A stretch of DNA of 64,000 nucleotides from Algoriphagus sp. Y33 (GTDB taxonomy: Bacteria; Bacteroidota; Bacteroidia; Cytophagales; Cyclobacteriaceae), in the NCBI RefSeq assembly GCF_014838715.1, contig NZ_CP061947.1, forward strand, positions 2,728,001-2,792,000. Direction: 5' to 3'. The notes under the pieces are model-generated. The model worked only from the letters and a program-made list of their open reading frames with translations, was not told where the DNA came from and did no database searches. Positions 8,634 to 18,615 of this stretch are shown here, piece by piece; the stretch's first letter is position 1, and the number at the start of each line of letters is the position of its first letter. The position numbers were made by a program, and so were the translations under genes.

Positions 8634-10101
8634 GAGCAGAGATTAATTCAGGCTTCGCAAATAGACCTTCCATTTTTGCAGGCAGCAGGTAGACATTTCC
8701 ATCCCGATCACAGAAATAGAGATTTGAAACTGACTTTTCACGGCCATGGCCATCTGCCCAGAAAGCATAGAAATCCTCATTGACATACACCGGCTTTCTA
8801 GCGTAAGAGTGATTGTATCTGCTTTTTTGTGTGAGTTGCTTGCTTGACCAGGTCTTGCCCTGATCCAGACTGGTCCAGAGAACCATCTCTCCTCCAGTGT
8901 TAAATTTTTGAGGCCCGGAGGCGGTAGGCCCAATTATTCGCCATATTCCCTGCTCATCAATGTATAGTGAGCCCATGTCGTAATTGTTGTCAGAGGAAGT
9001 TACAGGCAAAATCTCCCACTCTTCGCCTGTAAACCTGGCTGTAAACCAGTTTCTTGGGCCATTTTCAGGTCCTGCTTCGTACCCCTTAGTAGTGAGGTAC
9101 AAGATGACCGGTCTATCTTCTCCATCATATTCCAAGTCATTGATGTAAACCAGTAATCCCTCAGCCCGGTAATCTTTGACCAGCGCTTCATTTTGACTGG
9201 CCCTCAGCGGGATTTCTATCTTTTGCCCTTTTGCATTTGTCCAGCTTTTGCCAAAATCAGCTGTTTGCAGGTAATAAAGATTCGTCCTGAAATTGAGGCC
9301 ATTACCCTCTTCTCGGTAAGGATGGAAATTAAATGAAGTACCCAGTATCTTCCCGGATTGACCGCTTGTCTGATAATGTCCCTCCTCTATGGCTGCGATA
9401 TCTTTCCATGAGGAATAGTGCTCCCCATCCCGACTGGTCATAAAACCAATAGTTCTTCTGGGCTTTTCGGGCTGGTCGGGGATCACTCCTGTCTGATAGT
9501 GGGTAAACAAGTTGATAAATCCCTTTTTGGGCTGGTACCAGCTTTGGAGGTAGGAAAAATTATCCATTTCCACAGCTTCCCCATTCTCTATTTTATCGGC
9601 AAACACCTGTTCGAACTCCGAAATGTCGTATGGTCTTTTGCTTTTATGGACATAGGAAGGGCTTAATGTTCCGTTTGCTGTGGAGAAAAGCCAGATATAG
9701 CCTTCTTTGTCAATGTTCATGACAGGATTATCGTGGGCATTGTCCGTTTGCTTGTCCAACACAATAGTCGGTCGGGGAACCTGCCCAGTAGTATGGTCAA
9801 AATATGAAATCATGTGATAGAGTGTGTTGCCATCGGGATCTGCACCTCCATAGCAAAAAAATGTCTTGTTTACCTTCTTGGAATAGACTGAAAACGGGTA
9901 ATGGTTTGCAGGATAAGTGGCCAGCCCTCCGCTGTACTTATAGACAAACTCATCGTCTGAGGGTTCATTGCTGTACCAGATTCCTCTATAGCCGGTATCC
10001 TGTTGGTTAAGGGTAGTTACCGATTGAGCGAATGACAAATTAATCGTCATCATTACCGATAAAAAACAGATAGCCTTCACAAAGCGTTTATTAGTTGTCA
10101 T
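8620..10101 (-). CDS. BNR_4 repeat-containing secreted protein (possible glycan lyase/hydrolase)
   Basis: 493 residues with a signal peptide ending LSFAQ. The sequence GYRGIWYSNEPSDDEFVYKY, then YSGGLATYPANHYPF, HDNPVMNIDKEGYIWLF and Asp-box-like repeats (SRDGEHYSSW, SADFGKSW-like, SLDQGKTWS) is typical of the BNR_4 family, a seven-bladed propeller fold that includes ulvan-type lyases (PL24/PL25 groups) and uncharacterised enzymes. The His and Tyr residues that might act in catalysis cannot be assigned by eye. It follows susD by 354 bp and is the first gene of a tightly packed set, so it is a good candidate for the enzyme that attacks the imported glycan. Confidence 0.78.
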   Translation of the reverse strand: MTTNKRFVKAICFLSVMMTINLSFAQSVTTLNQQDTGYRGIWYSNEPSDDEFVYKYSGGLATYPANHYPFSVYSKKVNKTFFCYGGADPDGNTLYHMISYFDHTTGQVPRPTIVLDKQTDNAHDNPVMNIDKEGYIWLFSTANGTLSPSYVHKSKRPYDISEFEQVFADKIENGEAVEMDNFSYLQSWYQPKKGFINLFTHYQTGVIPDQPEKPRRTIGFMTSRDGEHYSSWKDIAAIEEGHYQTSGQSGKILGTSFNFHPYREEGNGLNFRTNLYYLQTADFGKSWTNAKGQKIEIPLRASQNEALVKDYRAEGLLVYINDLEYDGEDRPVILYLTTKGYEAGPENGPRNWFTARFTGEEWEILPVTSSDNNYDMGSLYIDEQGIWRIIGPTASGPQKFNTGGEMVLWTSLDQGKTWSSKQLTQKSRYNHSYARKPVYVNEDFYAFWADGHGREKSVSNLYFCDRDGNVYLLPAKMEGLFAKPELISAHDDK

Positions 10102-10455
10102 TTGAATTCTATATTGATTCCTTCTTTTTTCGAAAGTTTAATACTCAGAGCGCTCAGAAAGTTTTCACTGCGTACACAGCTTAGGGGTAATGGGCAGGAT
10201 AAAAGCAATTCGTCATAGCGAGGAACGAAGCAATCTCTCCCAATGTAGCTCTAGACTGCCTCCTCATCCCTCCTACCAATGGCGACAGACACGATGCGGA
10301 TAACTCAAGTCATCCACTATCGGACATGGGGATGACGTATGCCTCCAGAAGACCAGAAAGTCGAAGCCCATTTCTCCATTGACAAAGAGCCTCCTGCCAC
10401 CCCGGAGATCGGGATGGTCAGGAAACTTCAATTGTTACACTGTTGATTTATCAGG
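10102..10455. other. 354-bp intergenic region with repeat remnants
   Basis: No gene seen. Bases 10211-10237 match the widespread intergenic sequence type 'GTCATnGCGAGGAACGAAGCAATC', and a stretch near 10344-10362 (CAGAAAGTCGAAGCC) resembles the inside of the element at 1684-1839. The rest looks like decayed dispersed repeat. It sits between susD and the BNR_4 gene and so splits the sugar locus into two likely transcription units. Confidence 0.5.
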
Positions 10456-11919
10456 TCAGTAACCCGGGTTTTGCGCTATCACTCCCGGATTGATGTCTAT
10501 CTGACTTTGAGGTACAGGGAATAAGACATGATGGGACTGCATTCCCTTGTCAGACAATACGCTCAATGCTTCGTCTGTCCTGATTAGATCAAACCATCTG
10601 TGCCCTTCAAAGGCGAGTTCCACTCTCCGCTCTTTGGCCACCGCATCCCTGAATTCCTGTTGTGAGGTAATCAGGTATTCAGGGTCTGAAGCAGAACTTG
10701 TCATCTCAGGAAGCCCTGCTCTTGACCTGATTTGGTTTAGCAGCGCAAAAGCTTCTCCATCAGGCTGGAAGGAAATCTCATTAAGTGCTTCAGCATACAT
10801 CAGCAACACATCGGCATAGCGCAAAACTATCCAGTTATTATCGCTGTCCAGATAGGCAGCAGGAGTTCCAGAATACTTTAAGATATAGTTGTGAATCACT
10901 TCATTGCCGTTCAATTGATAAGAAGTAGCCATAGAATATTCCTTTCGAAGGTCATTCTCCGCATAGGCTGCATCCATATCGCTAGTAGGGATATTTTGTC
11001 CCAAAGGATTTCCTACTGATACTACTGCGCCCCCAGATCCAATCGGGGCAAATTGATTGGTGAAAGGGCTGCCTTCTCCATTTGAGCTGCTACTGAACTG
11101 CACTTCAAAGATAGATTCAGCATTATTTTCATTATTCGCACCAAAAATATCACCATAAGAATCCATCAACCGGTACCCTGCCTGTCCCGACGCATCAATA
11201 ACTTCCTTCAGCTTTTGCGAAGCTGCTTCCCAGTCTTTTCTAGTCAGGTATACCTTGCCCAGTAGTGCCATGGCGGCTCCTTTTGTAGCTCTACCTGCTT
11301 CAGCACTGCCATAAGTATAAGGCAGATCAATTTCTGCCGCAGTTAAATCAGCTATAATCTGTCTATAGACTTCCTCAGCAGGATTTCTGGTGAAGTCATA
11401 ACCTTGCTCCGGATTAGTAATAATCTGAAGTACCAGCGGGACATCTCCATAAATACGAACCAGATTAAAGTACAACAATGCCCGAAGAAATTTAGCTTCG
11501 GCCACATACCGAGCTTTTAGTGTTTCATCCATGGAAACCTCTACGATTTTGTCAATCACAATATTTGCAGCCTGAATTCCCTGATAATGGGCATTCCAGG
11601 TAGTACTGCTTATGGAATTAACTGCATCATTCGTGAAGTCATCCACCGCTTGCAGGTTTGCACCCGCATTGGGGTTGGTGATTTCGGTATTGTCCGATCT
11701 CAATTCACCGATCACGTGCATGGAAGAATAATAGGTCCCTCCATATTGTAAAGACCCATACACTGCTGTCAAGGCATTTTCCATATCAGAGGCAGTTTTA
11801 TAAAAATTGGTACTGTTCTCCTGGGATATGGGAGCCAAATCCAGAAAATCACTATTGCATGCACTCATCAGTGCCACTATCAAAGCGCATAATGAGCTAT
11901 ATTTTAGTATGTTGTTCAT
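10456..11919 (-). CDS. SusD/RagB-family outer-membrane glycan-binding lipoprotein
   Basis: 487 residues. It has a lipoprotein signal (LIVALMSAC) followed by NSDFLDLAP, the standard SusD opening, then FYKTASDMENALTAVYGSL and TPR-like helices typical of RagB/SusD. Near the C-terminus come WIVLRYADVLLMYAEALNE and KERRVELAFEGHRWFDLIR, which are hallmark family segments. It would form the lid of the SusC transporter directly upstream (12 bp gap) and bind the oligosaccharide at the cell surface. The substrate is unknown. Confidence 0.97.
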   Translation of the reverse strand: MNNILKYSSLCALIVALMSACNSDFLDLAPISQENSTNFYKTASDMENALTAVYGSLQYGGTYYSSMHVIGELRSDNTEITNPNAGANLQAVDDFTNDAVNSISSTTWNAHYQGIQAANIVIDKIVEVSMDETLKARYVAEAKFLRALLYFNLVRIYGDVPLVLQIITNPEQGYDFTRNPAEEVYRQIIADLTAAEIDLPYTYGSAEAGRATKGAAMALLGKVYLTRKDWEAASQKLKEVIDASGQAGYRLMDSYGDIFGANNENNAESIFEVQFSSSSNGEGSPFTNQFAPIGSGGAVVSVGNPLGQNIPTSDMDAAYAENDLRKEYSMATSYQLNGNEVIHNYILKYSGTPAAYLDSDNNWIVLRYADVLLMYAEALNEISFQPDGEAFALLNQIRSRAGLPEMTSSASDPEYLITSQQEFRDAVAKERRVELAFEGHRWFDLIRTDEALSVLSDKGMQSHHVLFPVPQSQIDINPGVIAQNPGY

Positions 11920-11931
11920 AAGAGAAATATT

Positions 11932-14900
11932 TTAGAAGCCTACATTTAAACCCAACATATATGTCCTTGCCAAGGGATATCCCCCTGCATCCACGCCGGG
12001 CACAAGAGGACTTCCTCCCTGAGCCGACACTTCCGGATTGAATCCTTCATACTTCGTAAAGGTGTAAGCATTTTGAACCGTGAAATTCAACCGTGCATTG
12101 GAAACTTTTACACGCTCCAAAATCTTGGCGGGAAAGGTGTAGCCCAATGTGATGTTTCTTATTCTTAGAAAAGAACCGTCTTCTACAAACGCAGAGGTCA
12201 CATTGTTCACCACATTACTTCCTGCATAGGCATTGAAGTTTCTATCTATCATCGGACTGGTTCCATCTCCTGGATCAGCTTCAGATTTCCATCCATTGGC
12301 CGTGCTGCTCAGCACATTGTAAGAACCGGCATAATTCCCATAATATCTCCTAGCCAAATTAAGCACCTCAAATCCCTGTACCCCCTGAAGAGTAAATGAA
12401 AAATCCACATTCTTGTACGAGAATCTATTCGTCATCCCATAGGTAAAATCCGGGAAAGGATCACCCAATATCGTTCTATCGTCAGTATTGATTATGCCGT
12501 CCCCGTTGATATCGGCAAACTTCAGTCTACCCGGTATGGATTGTACAGTACCGTTGCCATTCATGACCACCGCACTATTATCAACATCCTCCTGATTTTG
12601 ATACACTCCTATCACCTGATACCCATAAAAACTCCCCGGAGCTGATCCGATCTGGGTAATGTGTGTGGGAGATGAAGCTGAGGTCGCCTGTCGGGAAATA
12701 ATCGGAGAACCATCCGGTCCCAATGCCATGACTTCGATCTGATTGAAAGAGATGTTAAAGTCAGTAGTCCATTTAAAATCAGACACTAAATTTCTGCTGG
12801 TAAGGGTAAACTCTATTCCTTTATTCTCTATTTCACCAATATTCTGCAGCGCATTGGTATAGCCTGTCAAGGTAGGGACCGGAACATTCAGCAAAAGATC
12901 GGATGTCCGTTTGATGTAATAATCAGCGGACAGATAAAGTCGATTTTGGAATACGCCAAGTTCCAATCCAAAATCCATCTGTTCGTTTTTCTCCCAGCCA
13001 AGCGTGGAATTCGGAATATTTGTAAGCCTTATGCCATTGCTGATGCTGGTTCCGAGAGGATAGTTCTCAATACCGGTCAATCCTATCGCTCCGTAATTGC
13101 TTATAAAATTATTTCCTGTCAATCCGTAGCTTGCCCTTAATCTCAGTTCTGACAACCATGATACCTGGTTTAGGAAATTCTCCTCGGAAAGTCTCCAACC
13201 CAATGATACCGATGGAAATGCACCCCAACGATTATCCGACCCGAATCTGGATGAACCATCCCGCCGAAAAGTCGCCGTGAGAAGATAGCGATCATCGTAG
13301 TTGTAGTTTAATCGTGCCAGATAGGATAGTAAAGACCATTCTTCTTGAGTGTTCAGAGCTTGTGTGATCAGTCCTGCAGCATTGGTCGTTTTTATATTGT
13401 CGTTGGCATAATTTGTACCTGTGATCCGGCTGGTCTCAAATGTCTCTTTCTGAACAGTATAGCCTAACACAGCATCAAATGTATGCTTGCCAATCGTCTT
13501 ACCATAACTTAATGTAAATTCCGAAAGCCAATTGACGGTTTGTGCAGTATTATTGGAGCCTACTGCAGGCCGAGTGAGGTTAACACTATTGGGATTGATA
13601 ATGGATGAACTGAATATATCCTCTCTAAAACTTCTGATATCTGTCCCTACCAAGGCTTTGAACTTTAGATTATCTATCAAGTTTATTTCCGTAAATGCAG
13701 TGCCCAGGAGTCTTAGGTTCTTTTGCTGGTGAAAATATTCTTTTGCGATTTTCACCGGATTATCAACTTCCGAGGTCCCTATGCCTTGCCCTGTTATTTG
13801 GGTATAATTGCCATCTGCATCATAAGGAGACAAATGCGGCCCTGCTGTGATGGCAGACTGGATGATACCACCCCCTTGCCAGTTTCCTTCGGCCAGTGAT
13901 TGATTGGAGAAAGTATAGGAAGGAGTAATATTTGCGCCTACTTTTACCCGATCGTTCATCTGTGATTCTACATTTACCCGAAATGAATAGCGCTTGAGGT
14001 CAGAATTTATGATTACCCCTTCCTGCTCTAAGTATCCACCTGAAACGAAATACTTGGTTTTTTCATTTCCTCCTGAAAAATTCAGTTGATAATCACTCAT
14101 ACGGGCTGTGCGGAATATTTCATCCTGCCAGTCAGTACCCCGGCCCAATGAGGACGGATTTTCGAATCCTTCGGGGATCAAATACATAACATTCTGGATA
14201 CGCTCTGAATTTGGATCAGAAGCGGATCTTCCCGGGCCTGAATTCACCCACGCATTATTTCTTGCTTCATTGATATAGGAAGCAAACTCTGATGCATTTA
14301 ATACATCCAGGGTCTTTTCCACCTGCTGAATACCTGTGCTGACGTTGAACTCAATTTTTGTCAGTCCCTCTTTGCCTGATTTGGTAGTAATCAGCACAAC
14401 TCCATTAGACCCCCTTGAACCATATATAGCTGTGGCAGAAGCATCCTTTAATACCTGAATGTTATCTATGTCTGCGGGATTAATTGTATTCAGAGGATTA
14501 TTCCGCTGATCAAAATCATTGGTCACGGGAAATCCGTCCACGACATATAACGGCTCATTTCCTGCACTGAGAGACCCAGCTCCTCTGATCCGTACAGATG
14601 ATCCTCCTCCCGGAGCCCCCGTGGCTTGGGTGACCACGACACCTGCCATTCTGCCGGCCATAGCCTGATCTACACTCACTATTGGCTGGTCTTTTAGCTC
14701 TTCAGAATTAATTGCACTTACTGCCCCTGTAATGTCCTTCTTTTTGACGGTGCCGTATCCCACCACCACAAATTCATCTAAAGAATTCTCCTCTTCAGTC
14801 AAAACCACGTCTATCACCGTGTCGGAAGAGATCAGTATTTCGTTTCGCTGATATCCAATAAACGAAAACAATAATGTCTGACCGGGATTGACATCTATAG

Positions 14901-15411
14901 AATAATTTCCATCAAGATCTGTTACTGTTCCCGTGGTAGTTCCTTTCACCACAACCGAAACACCCGGCATAGGTTGGCCGAATTCATCTTTTACGGTTCC
15001 GGTAATTTTTTCGGCCTGAGCTTCTTTGGCTACGAAGTTTTCGGCTGAATTTGTTTTTTTGGAGACACTGATAGCGTTATTGACCTGCTTAAACCTAAGT
15101 TCGGTCTGCGTGGCGATATGATAGAGATGTTTCTCTACACTCTCCGATTGGTTTAGATAAGAAATAGCCGAGTCCAAATCCACAGCTGCATGTGTGTAAA
15201 AAAATTTGAATTCAGTCTTTTTTTCTATTTCATTAAAAAATTGAACCAAGGATTTTGGTTGTTTTTCCAGCTTTAGAAAGACTTCATCAATACTTTTTAC
15301 CTGAGCTTTAGAGGTATTGGCCAATAGTGGGTTCAGAGAAATGCAAAGAATAGCAAGCCCTCTGGCCAGTAGCTTAATAGACATGACTATTAATGGTAAT
15401 ATTTTTTTCAT
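11932..15411 (-). CDS. SusC/RagA TonB-dependent transporter with STN signalling domain
   Basis: 1159 residues from the ATG at 15411. The open frame extends 18 codons further upstream, but this Met begins a normal signal peptide (KKILPLIVMS...). Order: signal peptide, STN domain (~residues 50-120, FNEIEKKTEFKFFYTHAAVD), carboxypeptidase-like domain (GTVKDEFGQPMPGVSVVVKG), plug (VVVGYGTVKKKDITGAVS, then SVRIRGAGSLSAG and PLYVVDGFP), and a long beta-barrel ending in Phe (LGLNVGF). The STN domain signals substrate arrival to FecR, encoded next to it. Import of glycan fragments powered by TonB. Confidence 0.97.
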   Translation of the reverse strand: MKKILPLIVMSIKLLARGLAILCISLNPLLANTSKAQVKSIDEVFLKLEKQPKSLVQFFNEIEKKTEFKFFYTHAAVDLDSAISYLNQSESVEKHLYHIATQTELRFKQVNNAISVSKKTNSAENFVAKEAQAEKITGTVKDEFGQPMPGVSVVVKGTTTGTVTDLDGNYSIDVNPGQTLLFSFIGYQRNEILISSDTVIDVVLTEEENSLDEFVVVGYGTVKKKDITGAVSAINSEELKDQPIVSVDQAMAGRMAGVVVTQATGAPGGGSSVRIRGAGSLSAGNEPLYVVDGFPVTNDFDQRNNPLNTINPADIDNIQVLKDASATAIYGSRGSNGVVLITTKSGKEGLTKIEFNVSTGIQQVEKTLDVLNASEFASYINEARNNAWVNSGPGRSASDPNSERIQNVMYLIPEGFENPSSLGRGTDWQDEIFRTARMSDYQLNFSGGNEKTKYFVSGGYLEQEGVIINSDLKRYSFRVNVESQMNDRVKVGANITPSYTFSNQSLAEGNWQGGGIIQSAITAGPHLSPYDADGNYTQITGQGIGTSEVDNPVKIAKEYFHQQKNLRLLGTAFTEINLIDNLKFKALVGTDIRSFREDIFSSSIINPNSVNLTRPAVGSNNTAQTVNWLSEFTLSYGKTIGKHTFDAVLGYTVQKETFETSRITGTNYANDNIKTTNAAGLITQALNTQEEWSLLSYLARLNYNYDDRYLLTATFRRDGSSRFGSDNRWGAFPSVSLGWRLSEENFLNQVSWLSELRLRASYGLTGNNFISNYGAIGLTGIENYPLGTSISNGIRLTNIPNSTLGWEKNEQMDFGLELGVFQNRLYLSADYYIKRTSDLLLNVPVPTLTGYTNALQNIGEIENKGIEFTLTSRNLVSDFKWTTDFNISFNQIEVMALGPDGSPIISRQATSASSPTHITQIGSAPGSFYGYQVIGVYQNQEDVDNSAVVMNGNGTVQSIPGRLKFADINGDGIINTDDRTILGDPFPDFTYGMTNRFSYKNVDFSFTLQGVQGFEVLNLARRYYGNYAGSYNVLSSTANGWKSEADPGDGTSPMIDRNFNAYAGSNVVNNVTSAFVEDGSFLRIRNITLGYTFPAKILERVKVSNARLNFTVQNAYTFTKYEGFNPEVSAQGGSPLVPGVDAGGYPLARTYMLGLNVGF

Positions 15412-15560
15412 ATGTTTGGATGATAAGTTGAAACATGATAATTCCCCCATGACGACAGGATGCAAATCTTCTGATACGGGGTTAAGTGTTTTGATTTCAG
15501 CAGGAGCGTATTCGCAGTACGTTCCTGTTTTTCTACTTACTTGGCTTTTGTCATAGGCTC

Positions 15561-16577
15561 CTAGTTTAGTTTGACCAATACTTTTTTATTATTTAGTTCA
15601 TAACTGAAATCTAGGGATTCGCTCAGCACCATCAGCACATTTTCCAGGCTCTCATCCGAATCAAAAGTCCCGCTGGCCAGTTGTCTCTTCTCATTTCCCT
15701 GAAGAGTTATCTCTACTCCATACCATCTTTCGAGTCTAGCCGTAAGTTGCTCCAAAGTCGAATTATTGAATTTCAATACACCCTTCGTCCACAGTGTCAC
15801 ATCTTCTGCGTTGACAGGATTTTTCCCTAGTTGACTATCATTTCTGGACAAGAGAGATCCTTCCCCAGGGCTGAGCTCAATGACATTTCCTTTGTCCAGC
15901 TGCTTGAGCTCTACCATACCTGTCAGCAGTGTGACAGCCACTTTACCGTCGCGCTCAAAAGTGGAGATATTAAAAGATGTTCCCAGCGCAGTAGTCACTA
16001 TCCCACCGGCCTCTACAGCAAATGGATGTTCTGCATCTTTCACCACTTCAAAAAACCCCTCCCCTTCTAAGGAAATGGATCTGTCCATCTGAAAATTGGC
16101 AGGATAGACAATTTTACTTTCTGAATTAAGATAAACAGTTGATCCATCGGGAAGCACAATTTTGGTTTTCTGGCCTGCGGGATTGTATTTAGTGATCATC
16201 TTGGTGTCCAGTAACTGCTCTTGATCCTGGGTAGCTCTATATTTTTCCCGATTGACAAAAAAGAGTGTAGAACTTCCTATTGCCAAGAATACAACAGCAG
16301 CTCTTAACCAAGGTATCCAGGCACTCTTTTGGCGCTTATTATCCCGGTGAAGGTATGGGCGGGCATAGTTGGATTTGTTATGGTTTAGTTTCTTCCAAAG
16401 AGCTTTGTTATCCCAATTATACTCTTCTGCTTTTAATTTACTTGACCATAGTTGAATGAGCTCGGCAGATAAAAAATCCTCTGCTTCCTGACTTTCTAAA
16501 AAGTCCAGCAATTCTTGCGCTTCCTCCTGCGTAAGTTTTCCTTCAAAAAAATCCTTTATTCTTTTATTATGATCCAT
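15561..16577 (-). CDS. FecR-family anti-sigma regulator
   Basis: 338 residues. Residues 1-85 are the cytoplasmic sigma-binding part, one membrane helix spans ~88-108 (WIPWLRAAVVFLAIGSS), then the periplasmic FecR domain has LPDGSTVYLNSESKIVYP and GEGFFEVVKDAEHPFAV, and the end is a DUF4974 domain (LKFNNSTLEQLTARLERWYGVEI). It receives the signal from the STN domain of the SusC protein and frees the sigma factor encoded just upstream. The gene order sigma-FecR-SusC-SusD is the classical arrangement. Confidence 0.96.
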   Translation of the reverse strand: MDHNKRIKDFFEGKLTQEEAQELLDFLESQEAEDFLSAELIQLWSSKLKAEEYNWDNKALWKKLNHNKSNYARPYLHRDNKRQKSAWIPWLRAAVVFLAIGSSTLFFVNREKYRATQDQEQLLDTKMITKYNPAGQKTKIVLPDGSTVYLNSESKIVYPANFQMDRSISLEGEGFFEVVKDAEHPFAVEAGGIVTTALGTSFNISTFERDGKVAVTLLTGMVELKQLDKGNVIELSPGEGSLLSRNDSQLGKNPVNAEDVTLWTKGVLKFNNSTLEQLTARLERWYGVEITLQGNEKRQLASGTFDSDESLENVLMVLSESLDFSYELNNKKVLVKLN

Positions 16578-16581
16578 TTTG

Positions 16582-16635
16582 GCTGTGTTCTGCTATATAT
16601 AGCCACAGCAGAAGAATTCTACTCACATAGAATTC
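16582..16635. promoter_or_regulatory. two hairpins between the sigma and fecR genes
   Basis: GCTGTG (16582-16587) pairs with CACAGC (16604-16609), and GAATTCTA (16614-16621) pairs exactly with TAGAATTC (16628-16635) across a 6-base loop. On the transcribed minus strand the T-run comes before the hairpins, so they are not an ordinary terminator. They may set the ratio of sigma to anti-sigma mRNA or translation. Confidence 0.4.
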
Positions 16636-16680
16636 AAAAAAAGTTGGAATATTTTTGATTTACCTTAAAAAGGTGCGGAA

Positions 16681-17301
16681 TCACCCCTCCAAAAGCGAAG
16701 CAAGTATTGCTTTTAGACTGATTACCCAAACTCCGGTGGAAACAATCTCCAATTTTGCGAGTCCTTCTTTAAAAGATTTGGTAGCTCTGAAAATCTGATT
16801 TTCCACCGTTCGTTTAGAAAGATTGAGAGCCTCGGAAATCTCCCCAACCGACTGGTTTTCGAGATGTCTCAGCTTGAAGATCTGCCGTTGGGCAGGTGGG
16901 AGTTTTTCGATTATCTCCAAGGAGAGATTATGAAATTCCGAGTAGATAAGATCACCGTCTGCGCTGTAAGAAGAAACTGGCTTCAAAAGTGGAATTTGAT
17001 ACTCTTTAAAGGCAAAAAAACGTGCTTCCTTCTTTACTTTTTTGATGACAAGTGAGCGTAAGATCGCAATCATGTATGCATTGATAGAAAGCTCAGGATC
17101 CAACTTCTCTCTATTTTTCCAGATTTTCAGAAAAACTTCCTGCACCACCCCTTCGGCATCTTCATGCCCAAGTCTCATCTTTCTGGATATAGCATAAATT
17201 TTCCCGGAAAACATTCCATATAGTTTCTCAAAGCACGCCTCATCACCTTGGACAAGCCCGTTCACTACCTGTTTCAAAAAGGGAGAATCTATTGCTTCCA
17301 A
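16681..17301 (-). CDS. ECF sigma factor (FecI-like, Bacteroidota type)
   Basis: 206 residues. Region 2 includes DEACFEKLYGMFSGKIYAIS and EDAEGVVQEVFLKIWKNREKL, region 4 has LPPAQRQIFKLRHLENQSVGEISEALNLSKRTVENQIFRATKSF, a standard helix-turn-helix. The frame begins with TTG at 17301, and the only nearby Met lies inside region 2, so the non-ATG start is required for a full protein. It would recruit RNA polymerase to the SusC/SusD operon when released by FecR. The C-terminal ~20 residues are hydrophobic and longer than usual, as seen in some Bacteroidota members. Confidence 0.92.
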   Translation of the reverse strand: MEAIDSPFLKQVVNGLVQGDEACFEKLYGMFSGKIYAISRKMRLGHEDAEGVVQEVFLKIWKNREKLDPELSINAYMIAILRSLVIKKVKKEARFFAFKEYQIPLLKPVSSYSADGDLIYSEFHNLSLEIIEKLPPAQRQIFKLRHLENQSVGEISEALNLSKRTVENQIFRATKSFKEGLAKLEIVSTGVWVISLKAILASLLEG

Positions 17302-17473
17302 AATTGAATTACCTTAATTAATACTACTAGTAAAAGAATGTTGAGCAGTCGTGACAACCCATTTTCAACACCTAATTATATGATAATAATCTTTGAAAGA
17401 CAAAAATTGGTTAATAATCGACCCATTCAGGTTAAATTAAAATGAAATTTTGCAATAAAGTCCTATGTAAGAC

Positions 17474-18553
17474 TTAAGCCTTTCCCAAGTGGCGGAGCAT
17501 TTTAATATGATCCCATAGTGCAGACGCAAAAGTTCTTTTTACCATATAAGGCACATTGTACTCCCTCGCCGTTTCAGACACAATCAATGACAATTCACGG
17601 TAATGGATATGGCAAATATTGGGGAAAAGATGATGCTCTACCTGAAAGTTCAGCCCTCCTATCAGCCAAGAGAAAACCTTACTCTTAGGAGCATAATTGC
17701 TCGTAGTGGCAAGCTGATGTACTGTCCAATCATTGGCAATAAGCCCGTCTTGATCGGCCTTTGGAAAAACCGCATCAGGTATAATATGGGCTGTCTGAAA
17801 GACTAAGCTTATGCATATACCTGTGACAAAGTGCATGCTGAAAAATGCCAATAAAATAATCCATGCAGGCAGTGGTATCATAATCAAGGGCAACACAAGA
17901 GCATACGAATAATAGAGAAGCTTCCAACCCGTAATTTTCAGCAGTTCTCTGCCGAATTCACCTTCCTTGTTGAAAAACCCCATATCCCGGTACCTTTTGA
18001 CCCTGACAAAATCCTTCATAGTAATCCACGAGACGGTGGAGAGGCCATAAAAAAACCAAATGTAGAGGTATTGAAACCGATGAATCCAATAACGCTTGGC
18101 ATTAGGAGAAAAGCGTAAGAAAAAAGGCGCATTGATATCATCATCCCCTTCATCCACATTGGTATAAGTATGATGGAGAACGTTATGTTGTATTCTCCAT
18201 ACGCTTGCATTAGCTCCTATGAGATTCATGGTATATCCCACAAATTTATTCACCCGCTTGCTCTTAGAATAAGATCCATGAATGGCATCATGCATAACCC
18301 CCATGCCCACTCCGGCCATCCCCAAGCCACTGGTGATATATAGGGCAAATATAAGTGCGGGGCTGGAAATCAATCCCGTGCTCATAGTAATCAAGGGAAC
18401 AAAGAATACAGAAAGCATGATAATAGTCTTGATCACCATGCTACCATCTCCATAGATGGAAGTATTGTTTCCTTTGAAATATGCGTTTACTCTTATCCGT
18501 AACGCTTTGGAGAATTCGGCGCTACCGGATTTATCAAATTTTAAGTTTTTCAT
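17474..18553 (-). CDS. membrane fatty acid desaturase
   Basis: 359 residues. All three histidine boxes of membrane di-iron desaturases are present: HDAIH (88-92), HNVLHH (123-128) and QVEHH (304-308), with hydrophobic helices between. The Gln in the third box is typical of the acyl-lipid/front-end type, but there is no fused cytochrome b5 domain. It introduces a double bond into membrane acyl chains, using an external electron donor. The small stress-type genes upstream on the same strand suggest a link with membrane adaptation to cold or stress. The nearest upstream gene ends 62 bp away. Confidence 0.92.
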   Translation of the reverse strand: MKNLKFDKSGSAEFSKALRIRVNAYFKGNNTSIYGDGSMVIKTIIMLSVFFVPLITMSTGLISSPALIFALYITSGLGMAGVGMGVMHDAIHGSYSKSKRVNKFVGYTMNLIGANASVWRIQHNVLHHTYTNVDEGDDDINAPFFLRFSPNAKRYWIHRFQYLYIWFFYGLSTVSWITMKDFVRVKRYRDMGFFNKEGEFGRELLKITGWKLLYYSYALVLPLIMIPLPAWIILLAFFSMHFVTGICISLVFQTAHIIPDAVFPKADQDGLIANDWTVHQLATTSNYAPKSKVFSWLIGGLNFQVEHHLFPNICHIHYRELSLIVSETAREYNVPYMVKRTFASALWDHIKMLRHLGKA

Positions 18554-18615
18554 TATTCTTGCTGTTACGTTATCATCCTATTGACATCCAGATAGTTTCA
18601 CCCTGGCTTCTAAAT

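Noticed and set aside
10211-10237. Possible RNA gene or riboswitch between susD and the BNR_4 gene
   Set aside because: The sequence matches a common dispersed intergenic repeat, and no conserved riboswitch core could be identified.
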